Source of the DNA: Streptomyces guryensis
GTDB lineage: Bacteria > Actinomycetota > Actinomycetes > Streptomycetales > Streptomycetaceae
Assembly (NCBI RefSeq): GCF_021261325.1
Contig: NZ_JAJSBI010000018.1
Coordinates: 1 to 64,000, forward strand
Direction of reading: 5' to 3'
Length of the DNA stretch: 64,000 nucleotides
Of this stretch, positions 16,289-24,786 are shown one piece after another; the first letter of the stretch is position 1; the number at the start of each line of letters is the position of its first letter. The notes under the pieces are model-generated. The model was not told where the DNA came from. It made no database searches and saw only the letters and a program-made list of their open reading frames with translations. The translations under genes and the position numbers were made by a program.

Positions 16289-17308
16289 TCATCCGCCGCC
16301 GTCGAGGTCCGTCCGCTGCCGGAGCACTCGTAGTTCGTGGCCGACGAGCTGCATGTCGTACAGCTTCCCGCGTGCGTTCTCGAACGGGCGGTGGAGGACC
16401 ATCATCAGCCGGTCGTCGAAGGTGTGGAACAGCATGCCGTGACCGCTGTCCTCGCGGACCAGCGGCCGGTGCTGCCGCCAGGGCCCGGTGATCTCGCCGG
16501 ACTCGGAGACGGCACACGTCTGCACATAGCCACCGCTGACGGTGCCGTCCTTGCCGACTGCGTTCTTCTCGTACGTCGACCACAGCATGAGCAGCGACCC
16601 GTCAGGGGTGTTGTACAGCTGGGGGCCGTCGGTGATGTAGGGCGGCAGCTGGTTCGGGACGCCGGCGGGGATCTGCTCGCCGAGCCAGAACGCGTCCGAG
16701 CCCTTGAACAGGAAGACCGGATCACCGACCGTTCCCGACAGGTCCGGGGCCAGCCGGATCGCCTCCATGGTCCCGTCAATGGTCTGCAGCCACTCGTGGG
16801 CGTACACCATCCAGGGCTGACCGGACGGGTCGACGTGGAGCGTGCCGTCGAGGGTCATCAGGTTCTCGGGCGGGGTGGGACGTGCGGGATCGACGGCGGT
16901 GAAGGGACCCAGCAGTGAGTCGGAGACAGCGGTGATCGTGCCGCGCATGTAGTTGCGGAGCTGGAACGGTGTGCCCCACTGGTCGGCGGGTGGCACCGGG
17001 AGCGGCCTGGCCTCGTTGTGGAGGGTGGTGAACAGGTAGTACCTGCCGCCCAGTTCATGGACCTCCGGTGCCCATCCGCCGTCGGTCGCCCAGATTCCGC
17101 TCTGCCCGGCGGCGCGGAAGACCACCACGGGGCTCGTCCAGTCGCGCAGGTCGTGGCTGCGGTAGACCATCGTGCCGGTGCCGTCCACGCCTGATACGGA
17201 GGACTCGTTGGAGGTGTAGAGGTAGTACGTGCGGGTTGCCTGGTCGGCGACGATGAACGGATCGTGCAGGGGCATGTCGGGAAGCCGCATCGGCTCGGTC
17301 TCAGCCAC
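16289..17308 (-). CDS. GH43-family glycosidase
   Basis: This 339-residue five-bladed beta-propeller lacks a signal peptide. GH43 features are visible: Asp16 in PLHDPFIVAD (general base), WAPEVHEL with the general-acid-type Glu, TLDGTLHVDPSGQPWMVYAHEW in the middle, and SGHGMLFHTFDDRLMMVLHRP carrying the late propeller His. GH43 enzymes are inverting arabinofuranosidases, xylosidases or galactosidases. It is convergent with the GH39 gene, and the TetR gene lies 27 bp upstream on the same strand, so the two may be co-transcribed. Its substrate probably overlaps that of the neighbouring glycan locus. Confidence 0.85.
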   Translation of the reverse strand: MAETEPMRLPDMPLHDPFIVADQATRTYYLYTSNESSVSGVDGTGTMVYRSHDLRDWTSPVVVFRAAGQSGIWATDGGWAPEVHELGGRYYLFTTLHNEARPLPVPPADQWGTPFQLRNYMRGTITAVSDSLLGPFTAVDPARPTPPENLMTLDGTLHVDPSGQPWMVYAHEWLQTIDGTMEAIRLAPDLSGTVGDPVFLFKGSDAFWLGEQIPAGVPNQLPPYITDGPQLYNTPDGSLLMLWSTYEKNAVGKDGTVSGGYVQTCAVSESGEITGPWRQHRPLVREDSGHGMLFHTFDDRLMMVLHRPFENARGKLYDMQLVGHELRVLRQRTDLDGGG

Positions 17309-17335
17309 CGTCGAAGAATACGATCCGACGGGTGC

Positions 17336-18067
17336 CTACCTTCCGGCGGTCTCCACGAACCGGTCGAGCAGCGCGTCCAGGCCCGCGGCCAGGCCCGCCG
17401 GTCCGCCCGGCTCGGTGAGGGCGGGGGCGGCCTCCCGGAGCCCGGGCAGCTCCTGGGGCGGCATGCGGTGCAGGCCGAGGCGGAACGCCGGGTCCTGCTC
17501 GTCGGAATTGTCCACCATCGGCCGCAGCTCCACGGACACATAACCCAGCAGCCAGGCCGTGAGGGCCCGGAAGGCGGCGGCCGTACCGGCGTCGTCGAGC
17601 CCGGCCTCCCTGAGCAGGGCGAGCACGCGCTCGTGGTCCTTCAGCACGGCGAGCGGGCGACGCGCGAGCGGGACGGCGAGCATGCGGGTGGTGAGCAGGG
17701 GGACCGCCTGGGGGTGGGCGAGGCAGACGTCGTAGGTGGCGCGGGCGATGCGGTGGAGCCCGTCTCGCCAGGCGGGCGCGGCGTCGGCCCGGCCTGCTTC
17801 GGGTTCGGCGCTCAGGCGCTCCTCCAGCTCCAGGTACAACGCTTCGACCAGGCCGTCGAGAAGAGCGTCCTTACTCGCCGCGTACCGGTACAGCGCCATC
17901 GCCTCCACGCCGAGTTCCGCTCCCAGCCGGCGCATGCTCAGCGCCGACAGGCCCTCCCGATCGACCAGCTGCAGCGCGCTGGCCAGCACACGCTCCCGGC
18001 TCAGCCGTCCGTAGCGGCCGCGGTCGCTGGCACGGCGCGCTTCGCCGGCCCCGGAGTCACGTGCCAT
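17336..18067 (-). CDS. TetR family regulator (TetR_C_1 type), candidate master regulator of the surface-glycan locus
   Basis: This 243-residue protein has a basic tail and then RLSRERVLASALQLVDREGLSALSMRRLGAELGVEAMALYRYAASKDALLDGL (about 22-75), the classic DNA-binding domain of the subgroup with a TetR_C_1 ligand domain (about 85-225). Members usually repress drug-efflux genes and bind 15-bp operators of the form TTTAC-N3-GTAAA. No efflux gene is adjacent. Instead a site of that form (18111-18125) lies 44 bp upstream of this gene, in the gap shared with the divergent glycan-locus gene at 18238, and three related sites lie at other promoters of the locus. The assignment as regulator of the locus is inference from that distribution. 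Confidence 0.85.
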   Translation of the reverse strand: MARDSGAGEARRASDRGRYGRLSRERVLASALQLVDREGLSALSMRRLGAELGVEAMALYRYAASKDALLDGLVEALYLELEERLSAEPEAGRADAAPAWRDGLHRIARATYDVCLAHPQAVPLLTTRMLAVPLARRPLAVLKDHERVLALLREAGLDDAGTAAAFRALTAWLLGYVSVELRPMVDNSDEQDPAFRLGLHRMPPQELPGLREAAPALTEPGGPAGLAAGLDALLDRFVETAGR

Positions 18068-18110
18068 GCGCCTGCCTCCTCACCCGGTGACCAGGCTGGT
18101 CGCCGCGTCC

Positions 18111-18125
18111 ACGTACAGCGTAAAC
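18111..18125 (+). promoter_or_regulatory. TetR-type operator, site 1 (tetR / glycan locus gap)
   Basis: ACGTACAGCGTAAAC, an imperfect 6-3-6 inverted repeat. It lies 44 bp upstream of the tetR start and 112 bp upstream of the divergent kinase gene. It shares 12 of 15 bases with site 3 (34720-34734). Confidence 0.55.
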
Positions 18126-18237
18126 ACGCATGAGCGGGCACGTGGGATCACCGGCCCGCTGCCGACACCGGGACCGGCGGCGATGATGAGAAGGGGACCA
18201 GGACATTGCGCGACTGTCCGGCAGGGAGGAGGGCCGC

Positions 18238-19290
18238 ATGGGTCTCACAGCGCAGCTGCGCGGATTCCTGCCGATGTATCCCGCCGGTCTCCTGACCCGT
18301 CCGGCCGACCTCCTGACCGCTCGTCGGCTGGCAGCTTCCCTCCGCGTGGACGGCCTCTCCTGCGGAGGTCCGCGCGCGCCGCGGCGGACGGTCTCCGATC
18401 TCCTGGTTTTCCGACTCGACGGCGGCGCCGCGCCTCCCTTGGTGGTCAAGCACCCACGCAGCCCCCGCGCCATGGCGGCGCTCGCGCGGGAGTGCGAGGT
18501 CGTACAAGGCCTGGAACGCGACGAGCGCCTCGGCTCCTGGCATCGGTTCGTGCCCAGGGTGGAGCAACGGCGGCTGCACGGGCCGCTGCCCCTGGTGGCG
18601 CAGCGGTGTCTGCCGGGCGTGGAAGGGGACGCCCTGCTGCGGCGTTTCCCGCAGCTCACCCACCAGGCTGCGATGTCCGCGCTGCGCGCGATCCGCGGAC
18701 TGCACCTGGCCACCGGGAGAACGGAGCAGGTGACGGCTCGCCTGGGTGACTGGATCGACCCCCGGCTGGCCGTCCTCGCACGGGAGGTGCGCTGGTGTCG
18801 CGGCGGCTCTGGCGCGCACGCCATGTCGGTGCTGAGGGACCGTCTGCTGCGGAGTCTGTCCGGTCGCAGCCTGCTCGTCGGGTGGACGCACGGCGACTTC
18901 CACCCGGGAAACGTGCTGCTGACGCGGGAGCACGCCGGAGTGCTCGGAGTGATCGACTGGTCGGGCGCCGTCCCCGACGGCCCGTCCGCCATCGACTGCT
19001 ACACCTTCGTGCTGACCATGCGGCACCAGAACACAGGAAGCCAGTTCGGGCGGGTCGTGGCCGATGCGGTGCGCCACGCGTCCCTGCGGCCCGAGGACCG
19101 ACGGCTGCTCGCCGAGGCGGGGGAACTCGCGACGGACGGCCAGGGCGAGACCGCACTCGCGCTCCTCACCTGGCTGTGGCATGTGGCGGGCAACGCGGCG
19201 AAATCGGCCAGATACGGGCGCAGCCACCGTTGGGTCGCCGAGAACGTCGTTCCCGTGCTCAGCGAGGTGGCCGCGCAGGCGGGCCCCTGA
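18238..19290 (+). CDS. APH-fold phosphotransferase
   Basis: This 350-residue cytoplasmic kinase-like protein carries the aminoglycoside/choline-kinase catalytic loop WTHGDFHPGNVLL (His218, Asp220, Asn225) and the metal-binding Asp240 in GVIDWSGA, so it should be catalytically competent. PPLVVKHPR near residue 65 supplies the ATP-binding Lys. Families with this fold phosphorylate small molecules (sugars, choline, antibiotics). GGAGGAGGG precedes the ATG. It is the first gene of a rightward run (kinase, GNAT/FemAB, PRTase-HAD fusion, flippase), so phosphorylation of a glycan precursor or decoration is more likely than drug resistance. Substrate unknown. Confidence 0.82.
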   Translation: MGLTAQLRGFLPMYPAGLLTRPADLLTARRLAASLRVDGLSCGGPRAPRRTVSDLLVFRLDGGAAPPLVVKHPRSPRAMAALARECEVVQGLERDERLGSWHRFVPRVEQRRLHGPLPLVAQRCLPGVEGDALLRRFPQLTHQAAMSALRAIRGLHLATGRTEQVTARLGDWIDPRLAVLAREVRWCRGGSGAHAMSVLRDRLLRSLSGRSLLVGWTHGDFHPGNVLLTREHAGVLGVIDWSGAVPDGPSAIDCYTFVLTMRHQNTGSQFGRVVADAVRHASLRPEDRRLLAEAGELATDGQGETALALLTWLWHVAGNAAKSARYGRSHRWVAENVVPVLSEVAAQAGP

Positions 19291-19430
19291 CCGCGCATGC
19301 GCTGCCGGGCGCCCGGGCGCCTGAGATGCCTGCATCACCCACCCGGCCTAGCATCGGGGTGTGGGGGCACGAGGATCCTCGCTCCGCTGGTGTCGTCCTC
19401 GTGGAGCCCGTACACCGGCGGGAGAAGGCT

Positions 19431-20516
19431 GTGAACGCACCTGCTGTACTCCTGATCCACACGCCGGACGGTCCCACTCACGTCACCGCACCGGCGCCGC
19501 GGGAAACCTGGTCGGCGCTGGCCCGTCAGGACCCGCGTACCCAGGTCACACAGACCCCGGCCTGGCTGGACTGTATCTGCGCCACGGGACCGTACCGAGA
19601 CGCGAGCCGACTCTACGAGTTCCAGGACGGCAGCCGTCTCGTGCTGCCCCTCGTCGGCAGGAGGCAGCGCCCTGGGTGGCTGGATGCGGAGGAATCATGG
19701 CCGGCCGGCTGGGGCGTAGGAGGGCCGTTGTTCCAGGGCGACGTCAGCCCGGCGAAGGCCCGGGTGGTCCTCGACGACCTCGCGCGGCGACCGGTGTTCC
19801 GGACCGGCGTGCGCTTCCGGCCCGGAGACGAGGACGTCTGGGCGGGCGCCGCACCGGTGAGCCTCCGGCAGGAGCCTCACATGACTCAGGTGCTGGACCT
19901 GGACGGCGGGTTCGGCACTGTCTGGATGGGCCGGCTCCGCGACCGGGTGCGGCGCGACGTCCGAAGGGCCGAAAGGTCCCAGGTCGAGGTGGAGGTGGAC
20001 ACCACCGGCAGATTCATTCCTCCCTTCGCTCACCTGTACGAGCACTCGATCGTGCGCTGGGCCCGGCAGCAGCACGAACCGCTGGCGCTGGCCCGGTGGC
20101 GAAGGCGAAGAGAGTTCCCGATGCGGCGGATGGAGGCGGTGGCATCCCGGCTCGACGGATCCTGCGCCATCTGGATGGCCTGGTGCGCCGGCGAGCCCGC
20201 CGCGGTGATCGTCGTCCTGCGCCACGGCGCCTGCGCGAAGTACTGGCGCGGAGCCATGAACCGGGACCTGGCTCATCCGGTCCGGGCCGTTCCGCTGTTG
20301 CACAGGCTGGCGATCGAGGACGCGTGCGCCGCGGGCTGCAGGTGGTACGACATGGGGGAGTCCGCCCCCGGGTCCTCGTTGGCCCTCTTCAAGGCAGGCT
20401 TCGGAGCAGACAACTGCTCGTCCCCCCGTTACTTCCGTGAGCGGCTTCCCGTCACAGCGGCCGACCATTGGCTGCGGGCGGCCGTCAAACGCGCGATCGG
20501 CTTCAGGGACGCCTGA
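19431..20516 (+). CDS. FemAB/GNAT-like acyl- or aminoacyltransferase
   Basis: This 361-residue protein starts at GTG 19431 behind GGGAGAAGG; the open frame continues upstream, but without a ribosome site. The second half (about residues 160-340) is an Acetyltransf_6/FemAB-type GNAT domain: MGRLRDRVRRDVRRAERSQVEVEV (the basic acceptor-binding segment), GSCAIWMAWCAGEPAAVIVVLRHGACAKYWRGAMN and the end motif CRWYDMGESAPGSSLALFKAGFGA. Proteins of this type (PelX/EpsX-like, FemX-like) transfer acyl or aminoacyl groups to surface glycans or peptidoglycan precursors. A TAGCAT -10-like box lies about 80 bp upstream (19350-19355), so it may have its own promoter. It probably modifies the polymer made by this locus. 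Confidence 0.75.
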   Translation: MNAPAVLLIHTPDGPTHVTAPAPRETWSALARQDPRTQVTQTPAWLDCICATGPYRDASRLYEFQDGSRLVLPLVGRRQRPGWLDAEESWPAGWGVGGPLFQGDVSPAKARVVLDDLARRPVFRTGVRFRPGDEDVWAGAAPVSLRQEPHMTQVLDLDGGFGTVWMGRLRDRVRRDVRRAERSQVEVEVDTTGRFIPPFAHLYEHSIVRWARQQHEPLALARWRRRREFPMRRMEAVASRLDGSCAIWMAWCAGEPAAVIVVLRHGACAKYWRGAMNRDLAHPVRAVPLLHRLAIEDACAAGCRWYDMGESAPGSSLALFKAGFGADNCSSPRYFRERLPVTAADHWLRAAVKRAIGFRDA

Positions 20517-20626
20517 CGCTCCGCTCCCACCAGGTGCGGGACGCCACCAGGTTTCGGGACCGGTCTCAAAGAGCCGGCACGTCAGGGTTCTCCAGGCGGC
20601 AACGCGAGCGGTTCACGACGAGAGGA

Positions 20627-23446
20627 GTGGTCCCGATCTCTCACGGCAGCACTCGTACCCCCCGGCAGGTGGTTCCCGACCTCTGCGCCGGTGTGGCGGA
20701 GCTGCATCGAGGGCTGCTGGACGCCTCAGTGCGCGGCGACGCCCTCGACGCCTACCTCTTCGCGGCCGGCATCGTCCAGGTCTGCGAGGACCGCCTGAAC
20801 GGCACCCCTTGGCTGCTCAGCCGAGCCGCACAGCAGCTCGAGGACACTGCTGCCAGGCCCCTGGTGCGCCTCGTCCTGAACAGCGCCGTGGCCACCGCCG
20901 GACTTACGCCCGCCAGTCGCTGCCTTCGGTCCTGGCTGTCGGTCGTGCGACAGCTGACCGACGCACTCGCGAGCGCCGTGACGGCCGGTTCGTACGGCAC
21001 GGCCCACCGGGGCGCGTTCACCGGGCGGGTGTCCACACTGCTGGAGCGCCTCGGCACAGAGGGGCCGGAGCCTGCCGCCGCTCTGCTGGAAGGCAGCACC
21101 CTGAGGTCCCCTTCCTGCTTCCGCAGCTTCGACCAGCATCCCCGTGACGTTCTCGAGCTGGTCGCACGCTTCATCGACCGGTACCCCGATCGGAGCCGCC
21201 GCCTCATGGTGATCGGACTGCGTACGTCGGGGAGTTACCTGGCGCCGCTCACCGGGGCCGCTCTCCGCGCCGAGGGCTACGCGCGTGTCGCAGTCCGCAC
21301 GACGAGACCGGCAGGCGCGGGCTCGCGGGCGGACCACGCGGAACTGCGTTCCGCCCTGCGCGACGGCGCCCTCGTCCTCCTGATCGACGATCCGCCGCGC
21401 TCCGGCGACAGTCTGGCCACGGTGGCACAGGGGCTGTTGCGGACCGGCTTTCCCGCCGAACGGGTCGTCATGCTCTTCGCCGCCTTCGACGACCGGCCGG
21501 TTCCCGCACCCATCGCCGCCCACCCGAGCGTCGTACTGCCCCCGGGCGACTGGTACATCCGCGAGCGGCTGCGGAAGCAGGGGCTGCACCGCACCCTGGC
21601 GGCCCTCCTGCCGGACCATGAGGTGCTCGGCCTGTCGGCCGCCGAGCCGGGACACCCCTCCCGCTGGAGCCATCTGGAGGTGCCGTTCACGGTCCTGGCG
21701 CACACCGACCGCGGGGACCGGGAAATGCACCTGGTCGCGCAGGGCGCGGGGACCGGGTACTTCGGACGCCACAGCCTTGCGGCGGCTCGGGCGCTCGACG
21801 GGCTGGTGCCACAGGTCCACGGGTTCCACGACGGAGTGCTGCTCTGGGAACGGCAGCCCGCGGAGCCGGGCCGATCGTCGGACCCCGTCCCCACGGAACT
21901 GGTGCCGGCGGCGGACGTCCTTCGCTATGTCATCGAACGCCGTGAGCGTCTGCCGCTGAACGAGGACCGCAGCCCGTTGCTGACGGGCCGACAACCGGTC
22001 TGGGAGGTCGGCGCACGGCTGTTCGCCCACAGGTGTGGCCGATTGGCCGCCCCCCTGCGCCCGCTGCTGATCGACCCGCTGCTGCGCGAGTTGCTGCGCA
22101 CCTCGTCAGCGTCCCTGGCGGACGGGCACATGGTGTTCGGACGCTGGTGGCACGGCCCCGAGGGTTGGACTAAGACCGACTTCGACGACGGGCACTTCAG
22201 CCATCTGGACCTGGCCGAATACGACGCGGCCTACGATCTGGCGGGCGCCACGCAGGCCCTGCCCGAGCACGAGGACCAGTTGCTGGCCGACTACGAGCGT
22301 CTCACCGGCACCCGGGTACCGGCCGCGCGGTGGTGCGTGTACGGGGCTGCGCTCGGCTGGAACGCCGAGCGGCTGCTCTGCTCGGGTGCGGGCACCGGTA
22401 TGGACGAGGCTGCCGCCCGGCGGGCGCGATCTCGGGCGGTCCAGCGATATCTCGCCGGTCTCTACCTCGGTGACCTCGATGACGTCACGTTCGCGGCCTC
22501 GTCCGCACCGCCCTCACAGGCATGGTGCGTACTGGACGTGGATGGCGTCCTGGAGTCAGACCTGTTCGGTGTCGCCGCGCCCTCGCCGACCGGAATGCTG
22601 GCCCTGCGCGGGCTGCGCGCCCACGGGTACCAGGTGCTCCTCGCCACCGGGCGTCCCGTGCCAGAGGTGCGCGACCGCTGCCGTGTGTACGGGCTGCTCG
22701 GCGGTGTGGCCGAGTACGGCGCCGTCGTGTACGACGCCGAGCGCGATCATTGCGCTCCGCTCGTGACCGGGCACGGCCGATCGGCGCTGGCCCGAGTGCT
22801 CTCCGGGCTGCCGTCCGTGACGCTCGACTCCCAGTACCGCGTTTGCCTGCGCGCGTGCCGGGGATGCGGTGCGGGCCGTACGGCGCTCGACGCCCGGACC
22901 GTGCGCCAGGTGAGCGGTGGCCAGGAGGCCGTCGGCTTCACTGCCGTACAGGGCGAGACGCAGACCGACTTCGTTCCTGTGGGCGTGGACAAGTGGACGG
23001 GCCTTGAGGCGCTGCTGGAACGGCTCGGCGCCCCGCCGGGAACTCGCCCCGTGCTCGCCGTGGGCGACAGCGCCACCGACATCCCGCTGCTGCGGCGGGC
23101 CCGGTACGGCTGTGCGCCGGGCAATGCGGCTCCCGCGGTACGGGCGGCGGGGCTCCCGGTACTGCGTCGGCCGTACCAGGTCGGGCTGGCCGACGCGGTG
23201 GGCCGGCTGCTCGGGCACGTCCCGGGTTCCTGCCCTGTCTGCTGCGCGCCCGCGCTGTCACCCGCCGATGCGGCCCTGACGGCGCTCCTGGCCGTGTCCG
23301 AGGCCGGCTGGGCGGGGATGCCTGGCCGGCTGGCCCGGTTCGCCAGAGCCCGCGCGGCCATGGCCGGGTCCTCGGGAACGGACGGCCCGGCCGCCGCGGC
23401 ACCGGCTCCAGGGGCCGCGGCGGTCGGGCCGCAGAGGCGGTCATGA
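20627..23446 (+). CDS. Three-part fusion: PRTase-like, kinase-like and HAD phosphatase domains
   Basis: A 939-residue cytoplasmic protein. Residues about 1-140 are helical and unassigned. Residues about 165-300 look like a phosphoribosyltransferase: LMVIGLRTSGSYLAPL (hood/PPi loop) and ALVLLIDDPPRSGDSLATV, whose Asp254-Asp255 and following loop fit the PRPP-binding motif. Residues about 330-590 resemble a diverged APH/kinase fold ending in TKTDFDDGHFSHLDLAEYD (Asp518, Asp520); the catalytic-loop Asn is not recognisable, so activity is doubtful. Residues about 630-880 are a HAD phosphatase with all four motifs: Asp637/Asp639 in LDVDGVLES, Thr in LLATGRP, Lys in VDKWTG and Asp814/Asp818 in GDSATD. 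A Cys-rich CPVCC stretch follows. The start is uncertain: GTG 20627 has AGAGG only one base away. It overlaps the flippase gene by 4 bp. Function unknown; synthesis of a phosphoribosyl-derived or nucleoside-like precursor is inference. Confidence 0.7.
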   Translation: MVPISHGSTRTPRQVVPDLCAGVAELHRGLLDASVRGDALDAYLFAAGIVQVCEDRLNGTPWLLSRAAQQLEDTAARPLVRLVLNSAVATAGLTPASRCLRSWLSVVRQLTDALASAVTAGSYGTAHRGAFTGRVSTLLERLGTEGPEPAAALLEGSTLRSPSCFRSFDQHPRDVLELVARFIDRYPDRSRRLMVIGLRTSGSYLAPLTGAALRAEGYARVAVRTTRPAGAGSRADHAELRSALRDGALVLLIDDPPRSGDSLATVAQGLLRTGFPAERVVMLFAAFDDRPVPAPIAAHPSVVLPPGDWYIRERLRKQGLHRTLAALLPDHEVLGLSAAEPGHPSRWSHLEVPFTVLAHTDRGDREMHLVAQGAGTGYFGRHSLAAARALDGLVPQVHGFHDGVLLWERQPAEPGRSSDPVPTELVPAADVLRYVIERRERLPLNEDRSPLLTGRQPVWEVGARLFAHRCGRLAAPLRPLLIDPLLRELLRTSSASLADGHMVFGRWWHGPEGWTKTDFDDGHFSHLDLAEYDAAYDLAGATQALPEHEDQLLADYERLTGTRVPAARWCVYGAALGWNAERLLCSGAGTGMDEAAARRARSRAVQRYLAGLYLGDLDDVTFAASSAPPSQAWCVLDVDGVLESDLFGVAAPSPTGMLALRGLRAHGYQVLLATGRPVPEVRDRCRVYGLLGGVAEYGAVVYDAERDHCAPLVTGHGRSALARVLSGLPSVTLDSQYRVCLRACRGCGAGRTALDARTVRQVSGGQEAVGFTAVQGETQTDFVPVGVDKWTGLEALLERLGAPPGTRPVLAVGDSATDIPLLRRARYGCAPGNAAPAVRAAGLPVLRRPYQVGLADAVGRLLGHVPGSCPVCCAPALSPADAALTALLAVSEAGWAGMPGRLARFARARAAMAGSSGTDGPAAAAPAPGAAAVGPQRRS

Positions 23447-24759
23447 TGAGAAGTCCCGTCATCACCCGCCTGCTGAAGCGGGGGCCGGACATCGGGCCCC
23501 GGCGCATCCGCTCGCTGGAGATCTGGTCGTTGGAAACGGTGGTGCGCAACGGTCACATGCTGACCTTGAGCTCGCTGCTCACCTCGCTCCTGGGAGCCTT
23601 GTACTGGGCGGTGGCCGCCCATTCCTACAGCGTCGACAGCCTCGGGCGGAACTACTCCGCGGTGGCGGCGATGATGCTGTTGGCCGGAGTGGGCCAGCTC
23701 AATATGGCCAACGTAATGATCAGGTTCACTCCGGGGGCCGGGCATCGCAGCCGCCGCCTGGTCGCCGCCGCCTATCTGGCCGCGTGTCTGACCACAGCCG
23801 TCCTCGCCGTCGGGTGGGTGCTTCTGATCCCGGCCGTGTCGCCGGGCCTGATGTTCCTCCGCCACCCGTTTGCCGCCTGCGGTTACGTGCTGGCGACCAT
23901 CGGTTACGCGATCTTCGTGCTGCAGGACGGGGTGCTGACGGGCTTGCGCAGGCCCGGCTGGGTGGTGCTGGAGAACCTCGTCTTCGCCCTGGTGAAGATA
24001 GGGTTCGTGGTGCTCCTGGCCTTCCTGGCGGCCACGGGGATCCTGTGGTCCTGGGCCCTCGCGGTCGTCGTCGCCATCGCGCTGACGAACACGTTGCTTT
24101 TCGCCCGGTTTCTGCCCCGGCGTGCCGACGCCCCGACCGACGATCGCGCGGACACCAGCCGCCCCACCGGCAGCTACATCATCGCGGACTACCTGGCGGC
24201 CCTGTTCTGGCTGGCCGCCACCGCGTCCCTGCCGATCATCGTCCTCAACCATCTCGGCGCCAGGCAGGCCGCCTACTTCTCGCTCGCCTGGCTCGTCGCC
24301 TTCTCGCTCTACCAGCTGAACACGAACATGGGTGCCTCGCTCATAGTGGAGGCGACCAACGATCCGTCCCGGCTTGCCGCTCACTGCAAGCTGGTACTTC
24401 GCCACACCGGTGCCTTGCTGGTGGGCGGCGTCACCCTGTTGTGTGTTGCCGCGCCGCTGATCCTGCGCATCTTCGGACCGGAGTACGCCCGGTACGGCGC
24501 CAACCTCCTCCGGCTGACCGCACTGTCCGCCCTGCCCAACATCGTGACGGTCGCGGCCGTCAGCATGTGCCGGGTCCAGCGTCGGCTGCGCCTGCTGGTG
24601 GGCATCCTCGGGGCGGTGTGCACGCTGGCCACCGTTCTCACCTACGTCCTGCTGCCCGTCATGGGCATCACCGGGGTGGGAGCGGCGTGGCTCCTGGCTC
24701 AGACCGCCGCCGCGGGAGTCCTGTGGTGGCGCAGGTCCTCCTGGCTGCCAGGGCTGTAG
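23443..24759 (+). CDS. Oligosaccharide flippase-like membrane protein (MOP superfamily)
   Basis: This 438-residue integral membrane protein has about 12 predicted helices. It has the Wzx/MATE-like layout: an amphipathic cytoplasmic N-terminus, TSLLGALYWAVAAHSYS (helix 1), and the C-terminal repeat with the PLILRIFGPEYARYGANLLRLTAL segment that is typical of polysaccharide-export flippases (FGxxY before the last helix bundle). It would move lipid-linked oligosaccharide across the cytoplasmic membrane. Its ATG overlaps the end of the fusion gene by 4 bp, tying production of both. Downstream it converges on the phosphoesterase gene with a short GGGGG/CCCCC stem between them. Confidence 0.85.
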   Translation: MMRSPVITRLLKRGPDIGPRRIRSLEIWSLETVVRNGHMLTLSSLLTSLLGALYWAVAAHSYSVDSLGRNYSAVAAMMLLAGVGQLNMANVMIRFTPGAGHRSRRLVAAAYLAACLTTAVLAVGWVLLIPAVSPGLMFLRHPFAACGYVLATIGYAIFVLQDGVLTGLRRPGWVVLENLVFALVKIGFVVLLAFLAATGILWSWALAVVVAIALTNTLLFARFLPRRADAPTDDRADTSRPTGSYIIADYLAALFWLAATASLPIIVLNHLGARQAAYFSLAWLVAFSLYQLNTNMGASLIVEATNDPSRLAAHCKLVLRHTGALLVGGVTLLCVAAPLILRIFGPEYARYGANLLRLTALSALPNIVTVAAVSMCRVQRRLRLLVGILGAVCTLATVLTYVLLPVMGITGVGAAWLLAQTAAAGVLWWRRSSWLPGL

Positions 24760-24786
24760 TACGCCCCGCGGGGGCCGCCCCCAGGA

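Noticed and set aside
18238..19290. Aminoglycoside resistance gene
   Set aside because: The APH fold is clear, but the neighbours are all glycan-assembly genes and the fold serves many small-molecule kinases; no resistance claim can be supported.
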